Source: Ruegeria atlantica (lineage in GTDB: Bacteria > Pseudomonadota > Alphaproteobacteria > Rhodobacterales > Rhodobacteraceae). Taken from it: a stretch of 64,000 nucleotides of DNA. Both the position numbers and the translations under genes were made by a program. Numbering within the stretch: position 1 is the stretch's first letter; every line of letters begins with the position of its first letter. The DNA lies in NCBI GenBank assembly GCA_013032095.1, contig WQBJ01000006.1:1-64000 (forward strand), given 5' to 3'. Below the pieces are notes generated by a model, which was not told the origin of the DNA, did no database searches, and was given only the letters and a program-made list of their open reading frames with translations. This document shows positions 34,100-43,453 of the stretch, piece after piece.

Positions 34100-35152
34100 A
34101 TGGCTTTGAAATTCAGCGACCTGCCCGGCCTTTATGCGCATGAGTTCGACACCGTGATCGATGTGCGCAGCCCTGCGGAGTTTGCAGAGGATCACTTGCC
34201 CGGTGCCATAAATCTTCCGGTTCTGAACGATGAAGAGCGTGCGCAGGTTGGCACCATCTATGTCCAGCAAAACCCGTTTCTGGCACGCAAACTGGGCGCG
34301 GCGCTGGTATTTCGCAACGCAGCCAATCACATCGAACACAGCCTGTCGCATCACGAGGGGGGCTGGAAGCCTTTGGTCTATTGCTGGCGCGGCGGGCAGC
34401 GGTCAGGGTCTTTCACTTGGATGTTGCAGCAAATCGGGTGGCGGGCCGAGGTGGTCGAGGGCGGATACCGAACCTACCGACGTCTGGTTAATCGGTTCCT
34501 GTATGACGATCCACTACCGCACCAATTGGTTGCCTTGGACGGGTATACAGGAACGGCCAAGACCGAACTTCTGGCGCATTTGAAATCACGCGGCGTGCAG
34601 GTTTTGGACCTTGAGGGGCTGGCCAACCATCGCGGGTCCTTGTTGGGTGAAATGCCGGGAGGGCAGCCCAGTCAGAAAGCCTTCGAGTCCGCTCTGGCCG
34701 CCGAATTGTGCAAGCTGGACCCGATGCGTCCGGTGGTGGTCGAGGCGGAGTCGTCCAAAATCGGCTCGTTGATCCTGCCACCTAGCCTTTGGACCGCGTT
34801 GTGCAGCGCGCCGCGTATTCAGGTGCATGCACCAATCGAGGCACGCACCGCCTATTTGGCCCGCGCTTATGATGACATCCTGTCCGACGGTGTGCGGTTG
34901 CGCGAGCGTCTCTCACCGTTGCGGTCTCATCGGGGGCATGAGGTGGTGGATGGCTGGCTCTCGTTGATTGATGCTCAAGACAAACTGGCGCTGACGCAAG
35001 CTTTGATGGAACAGCATTACGACCCGGCCTACACGAAGTCTCGCCGAGCGCGCAGTGTTGAGTTAATCGCCCAGGTGGAGGCGATGTCGCTGGACCAGGC
35101 TGGTTTGACTGATTTGGCCGCCCGAGTTGAACATCTTCTGGATCAGCTTTGA
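34100..35152 (+). CDS. mnmH: tRNA 2-selenouridine synthase
   Basis: The 350-residue protein (also SelU/YbbB) converts 2-thiouridine at the tRNA wobble position to 2-selenouridine through a geranylated intermediate, using selenophosphate. The N-terminal rhodanese domain has DVRSPAEFAEDHLPGAINLP and the active cysteine Cys95 in VYCWRGGQRSGSF. The following P-loop is GYTGTAKT (148-155), where the usual glycine before lysine is alanine. Its last 10 nt overlap the end of selD on the other strand, which supplies its selenium donor. Confidence 0.93.
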   Translation: MALKFSDLPGLYAHEFDTVIDVRSPAEFAEDHLPGAINLPVLNDEERAQVGTIYVQQNPFLARKLGAALVFRNAANHIEHSLSHHEGGWKPLVYCWRGGQRSGSFTWMLQQIGWRAEVVEGGYRTYRRLVNRFLYDDPLPHQLVALDGYTGTAKTELLAHLKSRGVQVLDLEGLANHRGSLLGEMPGGQPSQKAFESALAAELCKLDPMRPVVVEAESSKIGSLILPPSLWTALCSAPRIQVHAPIEARTAYLARAYDDILSDGVRLRERLSPLRSHRGHEVVDGWLSLIDAQDKLALTQALMEQHYDPAYTKSRRARSVELIAQVEAMSLDQAGLTDLAARVEHLLDQL

Positions 35153-37302
35153 AGGCGCAGCCCTGGGGTATCTGACAGGTGCCCAATAACAATCGCAGGA
35201 TAACCTGCGTGTCTAAGCTTTTCGCACAGCCTATTCGCCTGATCTGACGGGACGGCGGCCAGCAGTCCTCCGGCTGTTTGTGGGTCGAACAACAGGTCTA
35301 CCTTGTCGCCTGACGGCAGCTCAGGGGCGAGGCTTCGATTTTCATTGAAAATTGTTGACCGGACACCCTGCGCGCTCAGCTCCAGCGCGCCAGCCATCAG
35401 TGGAATCGCGTCCAGATCAAGCGTTGCGCCGCAATCTGAAGCCTCACACATTCCCAGCAGATGTCCGGCAAGACCAAAGCCGGTCACGTCGGTCATTGCA
35501 TGGGCTGCGGCCAGAATGCGGGACGCTTCACCTTGCGAGTGAACTATCTGTCGATAAGCCTCGGCAACCCAGTGTCCCTCGGCCCGACCGGCCATTTCTG
35601 CGGCCATCAACACGCCACTGCCCAGTGGTTTGGTCAGGATCAGCGCATCCCCGGGATGAGCGCCCGACAGAGTTATCGGGTCCTGTTCGCACAGGCCTGT
35701 CAGGGTGAAGCCGATAGTCATCTCATCCCCCATCGAGCTGTGGCCGCCGACGATCTCGGCCCCTGCATCTCGGATGACTTCGGTGGCTGCGGCCATGATC
35801 TCGGCCATTGTTCTGTGCTGTAGTTCCGGCGACATGCGTGGCAGGATGATCGTCGAGGTCGCCGCCTGCGGGGTGGCGCCCATGGCCCAGATATCCCCCA
35901 GCGCGTGAACGGCCGCAATGCGAGCCATCAGCACGGGGTCATTGGTGACGCCACGCAAATGGTCGGAGGTCATCACCTGTCGTGCACCGCCGGTTGTCAG
36001 CAGGGCAGCATCGTCACCGGGCAGGGGGGTAATATCTGCGCGTATTGGGGCAGGCAGATCGGCCAGCGTGGCTTGTAAAGCGCCGGATCCGACTTTGGCT
36101 CCGCAACCGCCGCACATGGGCTTTTCGCCTAGTGCTTCCTGCAGTCCCGCTGCGTGAAGGCGTGGTAGAGAAGGGCGCGCCATGCTCGGTAAGTCGCTGA
36201 AATTGTTCATGAAGCTCTGGTCGATGTGGTTCTTCCATTTCCACATCAACGGCCCGCTAAACGACGTGCCAAACCGCTCGGCCAATGCTGATTTGCCGCC
36301 CAGTGAGACCAGCTTCAGGTAATCCTTTTGCGGTTGATATTTCCGCATCTGCCCTGCGCCCAACGCGGCGCGCAGATTGTCGAACAACACAGGGGCTTCA
36401 CGCACCGCGTAGACCCCGGCCTTGGGGCGCGGGTTTTCGGACAGGTGTGCGCAATCTCCGGCAGCAAAGATCGTGGGGACGCTGGATTGCAGATGGTCGG
36501 TCACGCGGATGTAGCCGTTGTGCAACTCAAGGCCGGTCTGGGCGATCCAGTCATAGGGGCGCGCTCCGGCGGCACCGGTCACGAAGGTGGCCGGAACCTC
36601 GCGCCCATCGTCTAAAACAATTTGATCTTTTTCGACGCGTGAGATGTTCGCGTTTTCGAGAAGCTCAACACCCAGATCGGCCATGGACTGTCGAATGGTG
36701 GTAGCAGCTTTGTCTCCGGTCGCGGTCAAGGCCGAGGCATTGTCGATCAGTGTCACCTGTGCCACCCGCCCTTTCGCGCGCAGGGCATGCGCCATCGCCA
36801 TCACCAGCTCGACCCCGGCGACGCCACCGCCGATCACTGCGACCGAGGCGGGGCCGGTGCCTGCCAGATACCCCGCCCAATGCAATGCAAACGGTCCCAG
36901 CGGCTTGGCCGGAACGGCGTATTCGGCAAACCCTGGCAGGGCAGGCATGTCCGAGGTGATCCCCACATTGACCGAGGCCACATCGAATGCCACCGGCGGA
37001 CGCCCCGGAACATGCACCTGACGCCGCTCCGGGTCGATCCCTTCGACCGGGCCGAGGATAACGCGCGCTCCGGCGAACCGTGCCAGCCGAACCAGATCGA
37101 TATCCAATTCCGGTCGCTTGTAGTGCCCAGCGACAAAACCGGGCAGCATACCGGAATAAGGGGCGGTAGGGCCGGGGTTGATCACAGTCACCCGTGCGCC
37201 GGGCAGTGGGTTCATACCCCATTTCCGCAAAACCAGCGCGTGAGTATGTCCTCCGCCAATCAGAACCAGATCACGGGTCAGGGGCAGCGGAGGTTGGTGC
37301 AT
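35143..37302 (-). CDS. selD: Fusion of FAD/NAD-dependent oxidoreductase and selenophosphate synthase
   Basis: The 719-residue protein has two parts. Residues about 1-385 are a two-dinucleotide-fold flavoprotein like NADH dehydrogenase 2: DLVLIGGGHTHALVL, VAVIGGGVAGVELVMAM and FAAGDCAHL. Residues about 390-719 are SelD, which makes selenophosphate from selenide and ATP: Cys400 and Lys403 in MCGGCGAKVGSGAL match the catalytic Cys and Lys of E. coli SelD, followed by PGDDAALL and HALGDIWAMGATPQA. The active residue is cysteine, not selenocysteine. The fusion is known in several bacteria; the flavoprotein may reduce selenium to selenide. The gene begins 5 nt after mnhG and converges on mnmH. Confidence 0.93.
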   Translation of the reverse strand: MHQPPLPLTRDLVLIGGGHTHALVLRKWGMNPLPGARVTVINPGPTAPYSGMLPGFVAGHYKRPELDIDLVRLARFAGARVILGPVEGIDPERRQVHVPGRPPVAFDVASVNVGITSDMPALPGFAEYAVPAKPLGPFALHWAGYLAGTGPASVAVIGGGVAGVELVMAMAHALRAKGRVAQVTLIDNASALTATGDKAATTIRQSMADLGVELLENANISRVEKDQIVLDDGREVPATFVTGAAGARPYDWIAQTGLELHNGYIRVTDHLQSSVPTIFAAGDCAHLSENPRPKAGVYAVREAPVLFDNLRAALGAGQMRKYQPQKDYLKLVSLGGKSALAERFGTSFSGPLMWKWKNHIDQSFMNNFSDLPSMARPSLPRLHAAGLQEALGEKPMCGGCGAKVGSGALQATLADLPAPIRADITPLPGDDAALLTTGGARQVMTSDHLRGVTNDPVLMARIAAVHALGDIWAMGATPQAATSTIILPRMSPELQHRTMAEIMAAATEVIRDAGAEIVGGHSSMGDEMTIGFTLTGLCEQDPITLSGAHPGDALILTKPLGSGVLMAAEMAGRAEGHWVAEAYRQIVHSQGEASRILAAAHAMTDVTGFGLAGHLLGMCEASDCGATLDLDAIPLMAGALELSAQGVRSTIFNENRSLAPELPSGDKVDLLFDPQTAGGLLAAVPSDQANRLCEKLRHAGYPAIVIGHLSDTPGLRLQS

Positions 37303-37307
37303 GGAAA

Positions 37308-37694
37308 TCAGGTCTTGCTGTGGTCAGGAACGTCTTCGACCTGTTCGACCGCGTGAGTGGCCCAAAGCTCGTCCTCACCCGCGTCCGGCAGATCTCTGGG
37401 TTTTTCATGGCGGTGTATGTGCCACTTGGCAATGAACAGAGCCGTGATCGGTGCCGTCAGGAACAGGAACAGAGTGATCAGAAGCTCATGCATGGACAGT
37501 TTCCCCTCCAGCAGGACCGAGTGGCCGATCGACGCAAGCAAGACGCCACCCACGCCCAGGGTTGTCGCCTTGGTGGGCGCGTGCAGGCGCGACATTGGGT
37601 CTTTCAGCTTGATCATCCCGTAAGAGCCGACAAAGCCGAAAATGCCCGAGACGATTAGAAAGAAGGCGATCAGCAGTTCGAAAATGAATTCCAT
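37308..37694 (-). CDS. mnhG: Mrp/Mnh monovalent cation/H+ antiporter subunit G
   Basis: The 128-residue protein has three transmembrane helices (about 2-25, 44-62, 70-90) and the MnhG pattern SGIFGFVGSYGMIKLKDPMSRLHAPTKATTLGVGG, given here only as its position near residues 17-51. A charged C-terminal tail follows in the cytoplasm. The ATG at 37694 has GAGGG ahead; it lies 7 nt past the mnhF stop. It is the last antiporter subunit before selD. Confidence 0.93.
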   Translation of the reverse strand: MEFIFELLIAFFLIVSGIFGFVGSYGMIKLKDPMSRLHAPTKATTLGVGGVLLASIGHSVLLEGKLSMHELLITLFLFLTAPITALFIAKWHIHRHEKPRDLPDAGEDELWATHAVEQVEDVPDHSKT

Positions 37695-37701
37695 GTCGCC
37701 C

Positions 37702-37971
37702 TCACTCGATGATGTTGCCGCGCAGCATGAAGCGCGCATAGGCCACGGTTGAGACAAAGCCGAGCATGGCGATGATCATGGCGGCCTCAAAGAAAATCTC
37801 GGTGCCCAAGGCCAATCCGTACAGGATCATCAGCGCGATGGTGTTGATCACCATCGTATCCAGAGCCAGAACGCGGGTGCCGACCCCCTCGGCCGAGATG
37901 ATCCGATAGAGGCACAGCATGATGGCCGTTCCAAAACAAGCGAAGGCAAACCAGATCGCAACTCCGATCAT
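37702..37971 (-). CDS. mnhF: Mrp/Mnh antiporter subunit F
   Basis: The 89-residue protein has three transmembrane helices. The central TRVLALDTMVINTIALMILY, with its membrane-embedded aspartate, is the family marker. It overlaps mnhE by 4 nt. Subunits A-G form one large membrane complex that exchanges Na+ (or K+) for protons, important for pH and sodium tolerance in seawater. Confidence 0.94.
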   Translation of the reverse strand: MIGVAIWFAFACFGTAIMLCLYRIISAEGVGTRVLALDTMVINTIALMILYGLALGTEIFFEAAMIIAMLGFVSTVAYARFMLRGNIIE

Positions 37972-38468
37972 TCGAAAATCTCCTTCAGACGGCGCTCATA
38001 GCGTTGTTTGATTTGATCTCGTACTGCGTCAGGGTCGGGCGCGTCCAGGCAGTGAACCAGCAGGTTATGCCCCTGCGCCGAGAGGTCAGAACTGACGGTG
38101 CCGGGGGTCATGGTGATGGTTCCGGCCAGTACAGTGATCGCCTCAGGTGTGCGCAGTTCCAGCGGAATGCAGATCCAATTGGGTTGCCGGTCGGCGTCAC
38201 GTTTGAACAGGATGATGCGGGCCACGGTAATGTTGGCGATCACGATATCCCAGAGCACCACCAGCATGTATTCCACCACCATCGGCCAATTGCGCAGCTT
38301 GGGGCGGTCGGGCCAGTAGGGTTGGGTGATGAACGGGATGATGATCCCTAGGATCAGACCAAAGACCAGAGAGTTCAGCGACCCGTTATTGGCCAGTAGA
38401 ACCCACACGACCGTTAGCAGGAAGGTCAGGTGCGGGTGAGGAAAAATCCGGTGCAGAAGCCTCATCAT
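37968..38468 (-). CDS. mnhE: Mrp/Mnh antiporter subunit E
   Basis: The 166-residue protein has two or three N-terminal hydrophobic segments (about 10-50, 62-85) and a soluble C-terminal part containing ELRTPEAITVLAGTITMTPGT and LLVHCLDAPDPDAVRDQIKQRY, both typical of MnhE. It overlaps mnhD and mnhF by 4 nt each. Confidence 0.94.
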   Translation of the reverse strand: MMRLLHRIFPHPHLTFLLTVVWVLLANNGSLNSLVFGLILGIIIPFITQPYWPDRPKLRNWPMVVEYMLVVLWDIVIANITVARIILFKRDADRQPNWICIPLELRTPEAITVLAGTITMTPGTVSSDLSAQGHNLLVHCLDAPDPDAVRDQIKQRYERRLKEIFE

Positions 38469-40006
38469 TCTTCTCCTCCCAATACGGCCGAGATGTATTC
38501 TTCGGGGGTGAACAGCTGTTCGGCCGTTTTGCCAGCGTAGTTTAATGCAGGTCCCGCGAACAAAGTCAGCATAACAAGGCCCAGGATGGCGCCAAAGACG
38601 GCTGTAAACGCGAGGCCCGGGTTTGGCTCGGGCGCGGGCTGGGCGGGGGCATTTTCGTCCTCGTCCTGAGGTGCGGGATTGTACTCTGCAGCGTGACTTT
38701 TCCAGAATATCAACGTGCCAGCGCGTGCCAATCCGACAATGGTTACGAAGGACCCGATCAGAACTACAGCCCAGATCGCGTTTGCATCCGGTGCATCACG
38801 CGCTGCGTCCAGCACCAGAAGTTTGCCGATAAAGCCGGACAGCGGCGGCATACCTGCCAGCGCGATCGCGCCAACGAAAAATAGGGCCGAGATCAGCCCG
38901 CTCTGCGGCATCGGTGCTTTGGGTGTTATGGCTCCACCCCTGCGCTCCATCACCAGATCGGCCACAAGGAACAGCAACGCTGTCGCAAGGGTCGAATGAT
39001 AAATGTAGTAAAGCGCGGCGACAGTGGCGGTTTCCGTGAACAGCGAAATAGCAATCAGCAAAGTACCCATCGAGGCAATGGCGCAAAACGCGACCATTCG
39101 CGCGATATGCTGCGCGCCCAAGATGCCAATTGTGCCTACAGCTAGCGTCACCAGCGCGGCAGGTTGCAGCCAAGCGCCAACCAGACCCTGCGTTGCCTCG
39201 ACTTCGGGACCGAACCCCAGCGTGTACATCCGTAGGATCGAATAGGCACCGACCTTGGTCATGATCGCAAACAGCGCGGCCACGGGCAGGGGGGCGTTCG
39301 CATAACTTGCCGGTAACCAGAAATGCAGTGGCAAAACGGCAGCCTTGATGCAGAACACCAAGAGCAAAAGCACCGCGCCTACGCGCAGCAGCGCCGTATC
39401 ATCCGCTGGCAGTTCTGCGACACGAACCGCCATGTCCGCCATGTTCAGTGTTCCGGTCACGCCATAGAGCGTCCCCAGCGCAAACAGGAACAGGGTCGAG
39501 CCAATCAGGTTATACGCAACATATTGCACCCCGGCCTTCAGCCTTACAGACCCACCCCCATGCGTCATCAAGCCGTATGAGGCAATCAGCAGAACCTCGA
39601 AGAACACGAACAGGTTGAACGCGTCGCCGGTCAGGAAGGCACCACAAACACCCATAAGCTGAAAGTGGAGCAATGCGTGGAAATGCTTGCCACGCTCGTC
39701 CCAGCCGGACGCAATAGCATATAGCACGATGGGCAAGGCCAGCAGGGCGGTCAGCAGTACCATCATGGCCGACAAACGGTCCAAAACCATTACGATGCCA
39801 AAGGGGGCGGGCCAGTTGCCTAACTCATAGACCTGAATATCCCCACCCGCGGCCTGTGCGGTAATGGTCAGGGCAATGCCCAGCAAACCCACGACACCAG
39901 CGACCGAGAAGATGCGCTGCAGGTCCAGATGATATCTCAGCACCATGATGATGAACGGAGCCAGGATCGCGGGCAGTACGATCGGCGCTACGATCCAGTG
40001 ATTCAT
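38465..40006 (-). CDS. mnhD: Mrp/Mnh antiporter subunit D
   Basis: The 513-residue protein has about fourteen transmembrane helices and is homologous to proton-pumping NADH dehydrogenase subunits (NuoM/N). Key segments are LTGDAFNLFVFFEVLLIASYGL with the conserved glutamate, KAAVLPLHFWLPASYANAPLPV with the conserved lysine and proline, and LAGMPPLSGFIGKLLVLDA. It overlaps mnhC by 4 nt. Confidence 0.95.
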   Translation of the reverse strand: MNHWIVAPIVLPAILAPFIIMVLRYHLDLQRIFSVAGVVGLLGIALTITAQAAGGDIQVYELGNWPAPFGIVMVLDRLSAMMVLLTALLALPIVLYAIASGWDERGKHFHALLHFQLMGVCGAFLTGDAFNLFVFFEVLLIASYGLMTHGGGSVRLKAGVQYVAYNLIGSTLFLFALGTLYGVTGTLNMADMAVRVAELPADDTALLRVGAVLLLLVFCIKAAVLPLHFWLPASYANAPLPVAALFAIMTKVGAYSILRMYTLGFGPEVEATQGLVGAWLQPAALVTLAVGTIGILGAQHIARMVAFCAIASMGTLLIAISLFTETATVAALYYIYHSTLATALLFLVADLVMERRGGAITPKAPMPQSGLISALFFVGAIALAGMPPLSGFIGKLLVLDAARDAPDANAIWAVVLIGSFVTIVGLARAGTLIFWKSHAAEYNPAPQDEDENAPAQPAPEPNPGLAFTAVFGAILGLVMLTLFAGPALNYAGKTAEQLFTPEEYISAVLGGEE

Positions 40007-40362
40007 GCGTCTTCTCCTGCGCCGTCCACGCTGTCCTGCGCGGTCATGTCGATATGGTCATCTTTCGAGGACAGGTAGGCGGACAGGGCGATCATCACGA
40101 TCACCGCCGTCATCCCGAACGAGATCACGATGGCTGTCAGCACCAGAGCTTGCGGCAACGGATCGGTGTAGGGGACGTTTTCGTATTTGTTCAGAACGGC
40201 AGGTGCGTCCAGCGCCAGCCGCCCTGTTGCGAACAGGAACACGTTCACCGCATAGGTGATTAGCGATAGCCCGAGGATCACGGGGAATGTGCGGCGACGC
40301 AGGATCAGGAAAATCCCGGCGGCGGTCATGATGCCTACGGCTGAGGCTACGAGCGCTTCCAT
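40003..40362 (-). CDS. mnhC: Mrp/Mnh antiporter subunit C
   Basis: The 119-residue protein has three transmembrane helices and resembles NuoK: GIFLILRRRTFPVILGLSLI, then the loop YTDPLPQALVLTAIVISFGM typical of MnhC. The ATG at 40362 overlaps the end of the mnhAB gene as TGATG. The open frame extends well upstream but only as a shadow of mnhAB. Confidence 0.94.
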   Translation of the reverse strand: MEALVASAVGIMTAAGIFLILRRRTFPVILGLSLITYAVNVFLFATGRLALDAPAVLNKYENVPYTDPLPQALVLTAIVISFGMTAVIVMIALSAYLSSKDDHIDMTAQDSVDGAGEDA

Positions 40363-43229
40363 CAGGCCTGCTCCTTCTTTTCTTCTTCTTTCAGGTCGTC
40401 CCGCAGCGGGTTGATGTCCATCGGGAATTCCTGTGCCATACCGGGCTGCCAGGCAAGTCGCGACAGGCTGTCCAGCGCCAGCATCACCGCGCCCAGAACT
40501 GCGAGGAACACGCCGGTGTCGAACAGGATGGCAGTGGCCCATTCAAACTCTTCGAGCGGCGGCCAGTTGAGATAGCCAAAGTCGCTGGTCAGGAATGGAC
40601 GTTCGTTGAACCAGGCGCCGATCCCGGTCGCTGCCGCGATCAGAACGCCCCAGCCGATGGTTCCGTGGTAATAAAACCTCTGCCGTTCGATGGCCCACGT
40701 ATAGCCACTGGCCATGTATTGCATCAGGAACGCAATTGCGACGACCAAGCCGGCGATGAACCCGCCGCCCGGCTGGTTATGACCGCGGAAAAAGATGTAG
40801 GCTCCGACCATCAGCGCAATCGGCATCATAACGCGGGTCGCCACAACCATCATCAGCGGATGTGAGTCCCCCGATTGCGGCCAGTGCGGCTTGCGGTTCA
40901 GCAAATAGGCACGGACATTCGAACCCAGAACGGACTCGGTCAAGGCGAAGATGATCAACGCGGCGATACCCAGAACGATGATCTCGCCAAATGTATCAAA
41001 GCCCCGGAAGTCCACGAGGATCACATTGACCACGTTCGTGCCGCCACCGCCTTTGTACGAGTTCGCCAGATGGAAGTCCGAGATCGTCGGAAAGGCGAAG
41101 TCTCGCAGCATCAGCGCGTAGATCAACGCACCGGTGCCAAGACCAGCCACGACCGAGATCGCTGCATCCCGCCAGCGCCGCGCGGCACTGCTGTCCCATG
41201 GTGTGTCCGTGGGCAGGAAGTTCAGAGACAGCAGCAACAGGATCATCGTCACCACTTCGACCGAGATCTGCGTCAGTGCCAGATCCGGGGCCGAGAGGTA
41301 GTTGAACGCCATTGAGACGATCAGACCAACCACACCGATCAACACCAACGAGAGCAGGCGGTTGCGATGGAACCACATGATTGCCAGCGTCGCGCCCACC
41401 AGACAAATCCAGCCGATGAACGGGATGACTTGGATGGGCAGAGGGTCGCGGGTCACAGGGCCAATCGTGCCGGTTGTGTAGGCGTAATAGCCAAGACCCA
41501 AGGTGAAGGCGATGAGGATGATCGCATAGCGGCTGATCACACCATTATGCAGCGTGTCGGTGATCCAACGGCTGAGAGTGGTCAGCACGCCGATGGTGGC
41601 CTCGAAGATAACCTTGGCTTCGGGGCGAGGCAGGGCGTACCACAGTTGCTCTCCGCGGCGGTGCAGGCCCAGCAGGAACAAACCGCCCAACGTGGCCACA
41701 ATCGACATGAAAAGCGCGGGCGTGAAGCCATGCCACAGTTTCAGCGAGTAGTAGGGCAGCTTCTCTCCGCCAATCACGGCGCTCGAAACGACCGCGACCA
41801 GAGGTCCGACGATCGCCGCCGAATAGAGGCCAATCAGAACGACCAGCACCACAAGGAAGGCCGGGGCCAGCCAAAGACCAACCGGCGGATCATGGGGGTG
41901 GTGCGGATAATCGGTGCGCTGCGGGCCAAGGAAGACATGACTGATAAAGCGGAAAGAATAAGCCGCTGAGAACAGCGCTGCCAGCAGCGCGAGACCGGGT
42001 ACGAGGTAGTGTGAGTTCAGCCAAGTGGTGTGGACGGTCTCTTCCAGCATCATTTCTTTTGAAAGGAAGCCGTTCAGCGGTGGCAGGCCTGCCATGGACA
42101 GGGCGGCAATGATGCCGATGGTAAAGGTGATCGGCATCAGGTGGCGCAGCCCGCCCAGACGTTTGATGTCGCGGGTTCCGGTTTCGTGGTCAACGATCCC
42201 GGCGGTCATAAATAGCGCGCATTTGAAGGTCGCGTGGTTAATGATGTGGAAAACCGCTGCCACGGCGGCAAACTTGGTGCCAAAGCCCAGCAGCATTGTC
42301 ACCAGCCCCAAATGCGACACCGTAGAAAACGCCAAAAGCGCCTTCAGGTCATCCTTAAACAGCGCGATGCAGGCCCCGATCAGCATGGTCACCAGACCCG
42401 TCGTCGCGACGATGTAGAACCAAGCATCAGTGCCGGCCAGAACCGGCCACATTCGTGCCATCAGGAACAACCCGGCCTTCACCATCGTGGCCGAGTGCAG
42501 ATAGGCCGAAACCGGCGTCGGCGCGGCCATTGCGTGCGGTAACCAGAAATGGAAAGGGAACTGCGCCGATTTGGTGAAACAACCCAGCAGGATCAGTATC
42601 AACGCGGGCATATAGTAGGGCGAGGCCTGGATCAGTTCTTTGTTCTGCAGAATGACGCTGAGGTCGTAGGACCCTACGATATTGCCAAGGATCAGCATCC
42701 CCGCGATCATCGCCAATCCGCCGCCGCCGGTCACAGCCAGCGCCATGCGTGCGCCTTGGCGGCCCTCGGGCAAGTGTTTCCAATAGCCGATCAGCAGGAA
42801 TGAGCTAAGTGACGTAAGTTCCCAGAAAATAAGCAGAAGAAGAATGTTGTCAGACAGAACAATTCCGACCATCGCGCCCTGAAACAGCAACAAATAGGTA
42901 AAAAACTGCCCCATCGGGTCCTCACGCGACAGGTAGAACCGCGCATAAAGGATGATCAGTAAACCGATCCCCAGGATCAGCAGCGCGAACAGAAACCCAA
43001 GCCCGTCCAGCATGAAATTTGCATTCAGACCGAGTGCCGGTATCCACTCAAACCGTGCGGTTACAATGTCTCCGCGCATGACCGAAGGGATGTGGATCAA
43101 CAGCCCCATAAGAGCCAGAAAAGTAGTCAGCCCGGCGGCTGATGCTGCTGCGTTTCGTCCTGCCCGGATCAGGAGGGCTGGAAAAACAGCTCCGAGGAAG
43201 GGAAGGGCCGCGATGAGGAATAGGGACAA
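40362..43229 (-). CDS. mnhA: Fused Mrp/Mnh antiporter subunits A and B
   Basis: The 955-residue protein combines subunit A (NuoL-like, about residues 1-780) with subunit B (about 800-930). The A part has LSDNILLLLIFWELTSLSSFLLIG with the functional glutamate, KSAQFPFHFWLPHAMAAPTP and LSMAGLPPLNGFLSKE; DUF4040/MbhD-like helices follow with NYLSAPDLALTQISVEVVTM. The B part contains RVMMPIALMVGAYIFFRGHN and PGGGFIAGLVVAIAFLMQYM. The start is the TTG at 43229, 8 nt after CGGAG, giving MSLFLIAALPFLGAV; a TTG at 43256 lacks a ribosome site. First gene of the operon, divergent from the rhodanese gene. Confidence 0.93.
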   Translation of the reverse strand: MSLFLIAALPFLGAVFPALLIRAGRNAAASAAGLTTFLALMGLLIHIPSVMRGDIVTARFEWIPALGLNANFMLDGLGFLFALLILGIGLLIILYARFYLSREDPMGQFFTYLLLFQGAMVGIVLSDNILLLLIFWELTSLSSFLLIGYWKHLPEGRQGARMALAVTGGGGLAMIAGMLILGNIVGSYDLSVILQNKELIQASPYYMPALILILLGCFTKSAQFPFHFWLPHAMAAPTPVSAYLHSATMVKAGLFLMARMWPVLAGTDAWFYIVATTGLVTMLIGACIALFKDDLKALLAFSTVSHLGLVTMLLGFGTKFAAVAAVFHIINHATFKCALFMTAGIVDHETGTRDIKRLGGLRHLMPITFTIGIIAALSMAGLPPLNGFLSKEMMLEETVHTTWLNSHYLVPGLALLAALFSAAYSFRFISHVFLGPQRTDYPHHPHDPPVGLWLAPAFLVVLVVLIGLYSAAIVGPLVAVVSSAVIGGEKLPYYSLKLWHGFTPALFMSIVATLGGLFLLGLHRRGEQLWYALPRPEAKVIFEATIGVLTTLSRWITDTLHNGVISRYAIILIAFTLGLGYYAYTTGTIGPVTRDPLPIQVIPFIGWICLVGATLAIMWFHRNRLLSLVLIGVVGLIVSMAFNYLSAPDLALTQISVEVVTMILLLLSLNFLPTDTPWDSSAARRWRDAAISVVAGLGTGALIYALMLRDFAFPTISDFHLANSYKGGGGTNVVNVILVDFRGFDTFGEIIVLGIAALIIFALTESVLGSNVRAYLLNRKPHWPQSGDSHPLMMVVATRVMMPIALMVGAYIFFRGHNQPGGGFIAGLVVAIAFLMQYMASGYTWAIERQRFYYHGTIGWGVLIAAATGIGAWFNERPFLTSDFGYLNWPPLEEFEWATAILFDTGVFLAVLGAVMLALDSLSRLAWQPGMAQEFPMDINPLRDDLKEEEKKEQA

Positions 43230-43453
43230 GTGCGATACTCCGGTCTGAGCGGTCAAAAGTAGTATTAATTTTGTAAGGATAATTTTCTAAGTGTCCAGCT
43301 ATTGCAAGACTTTCACTCAGTTCTACGGCTGTGATTAGACCGCAGTTTTGGGTGCGAAAAAATGACGCGAACTTGATCCTAAAGCTGAATTTCGACGCGG
43401 ATTCGAAATCAGGGCTGTGGTAAACACGATGCGTCGGATCAGGAGGATGCCGC

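Noticed and set aside
35143-37302. In-frame selenocysteine codon in selD
   Set aside because: The active-site position is a cysteine (MCGGCGAK) and the frame has no internal TGA.
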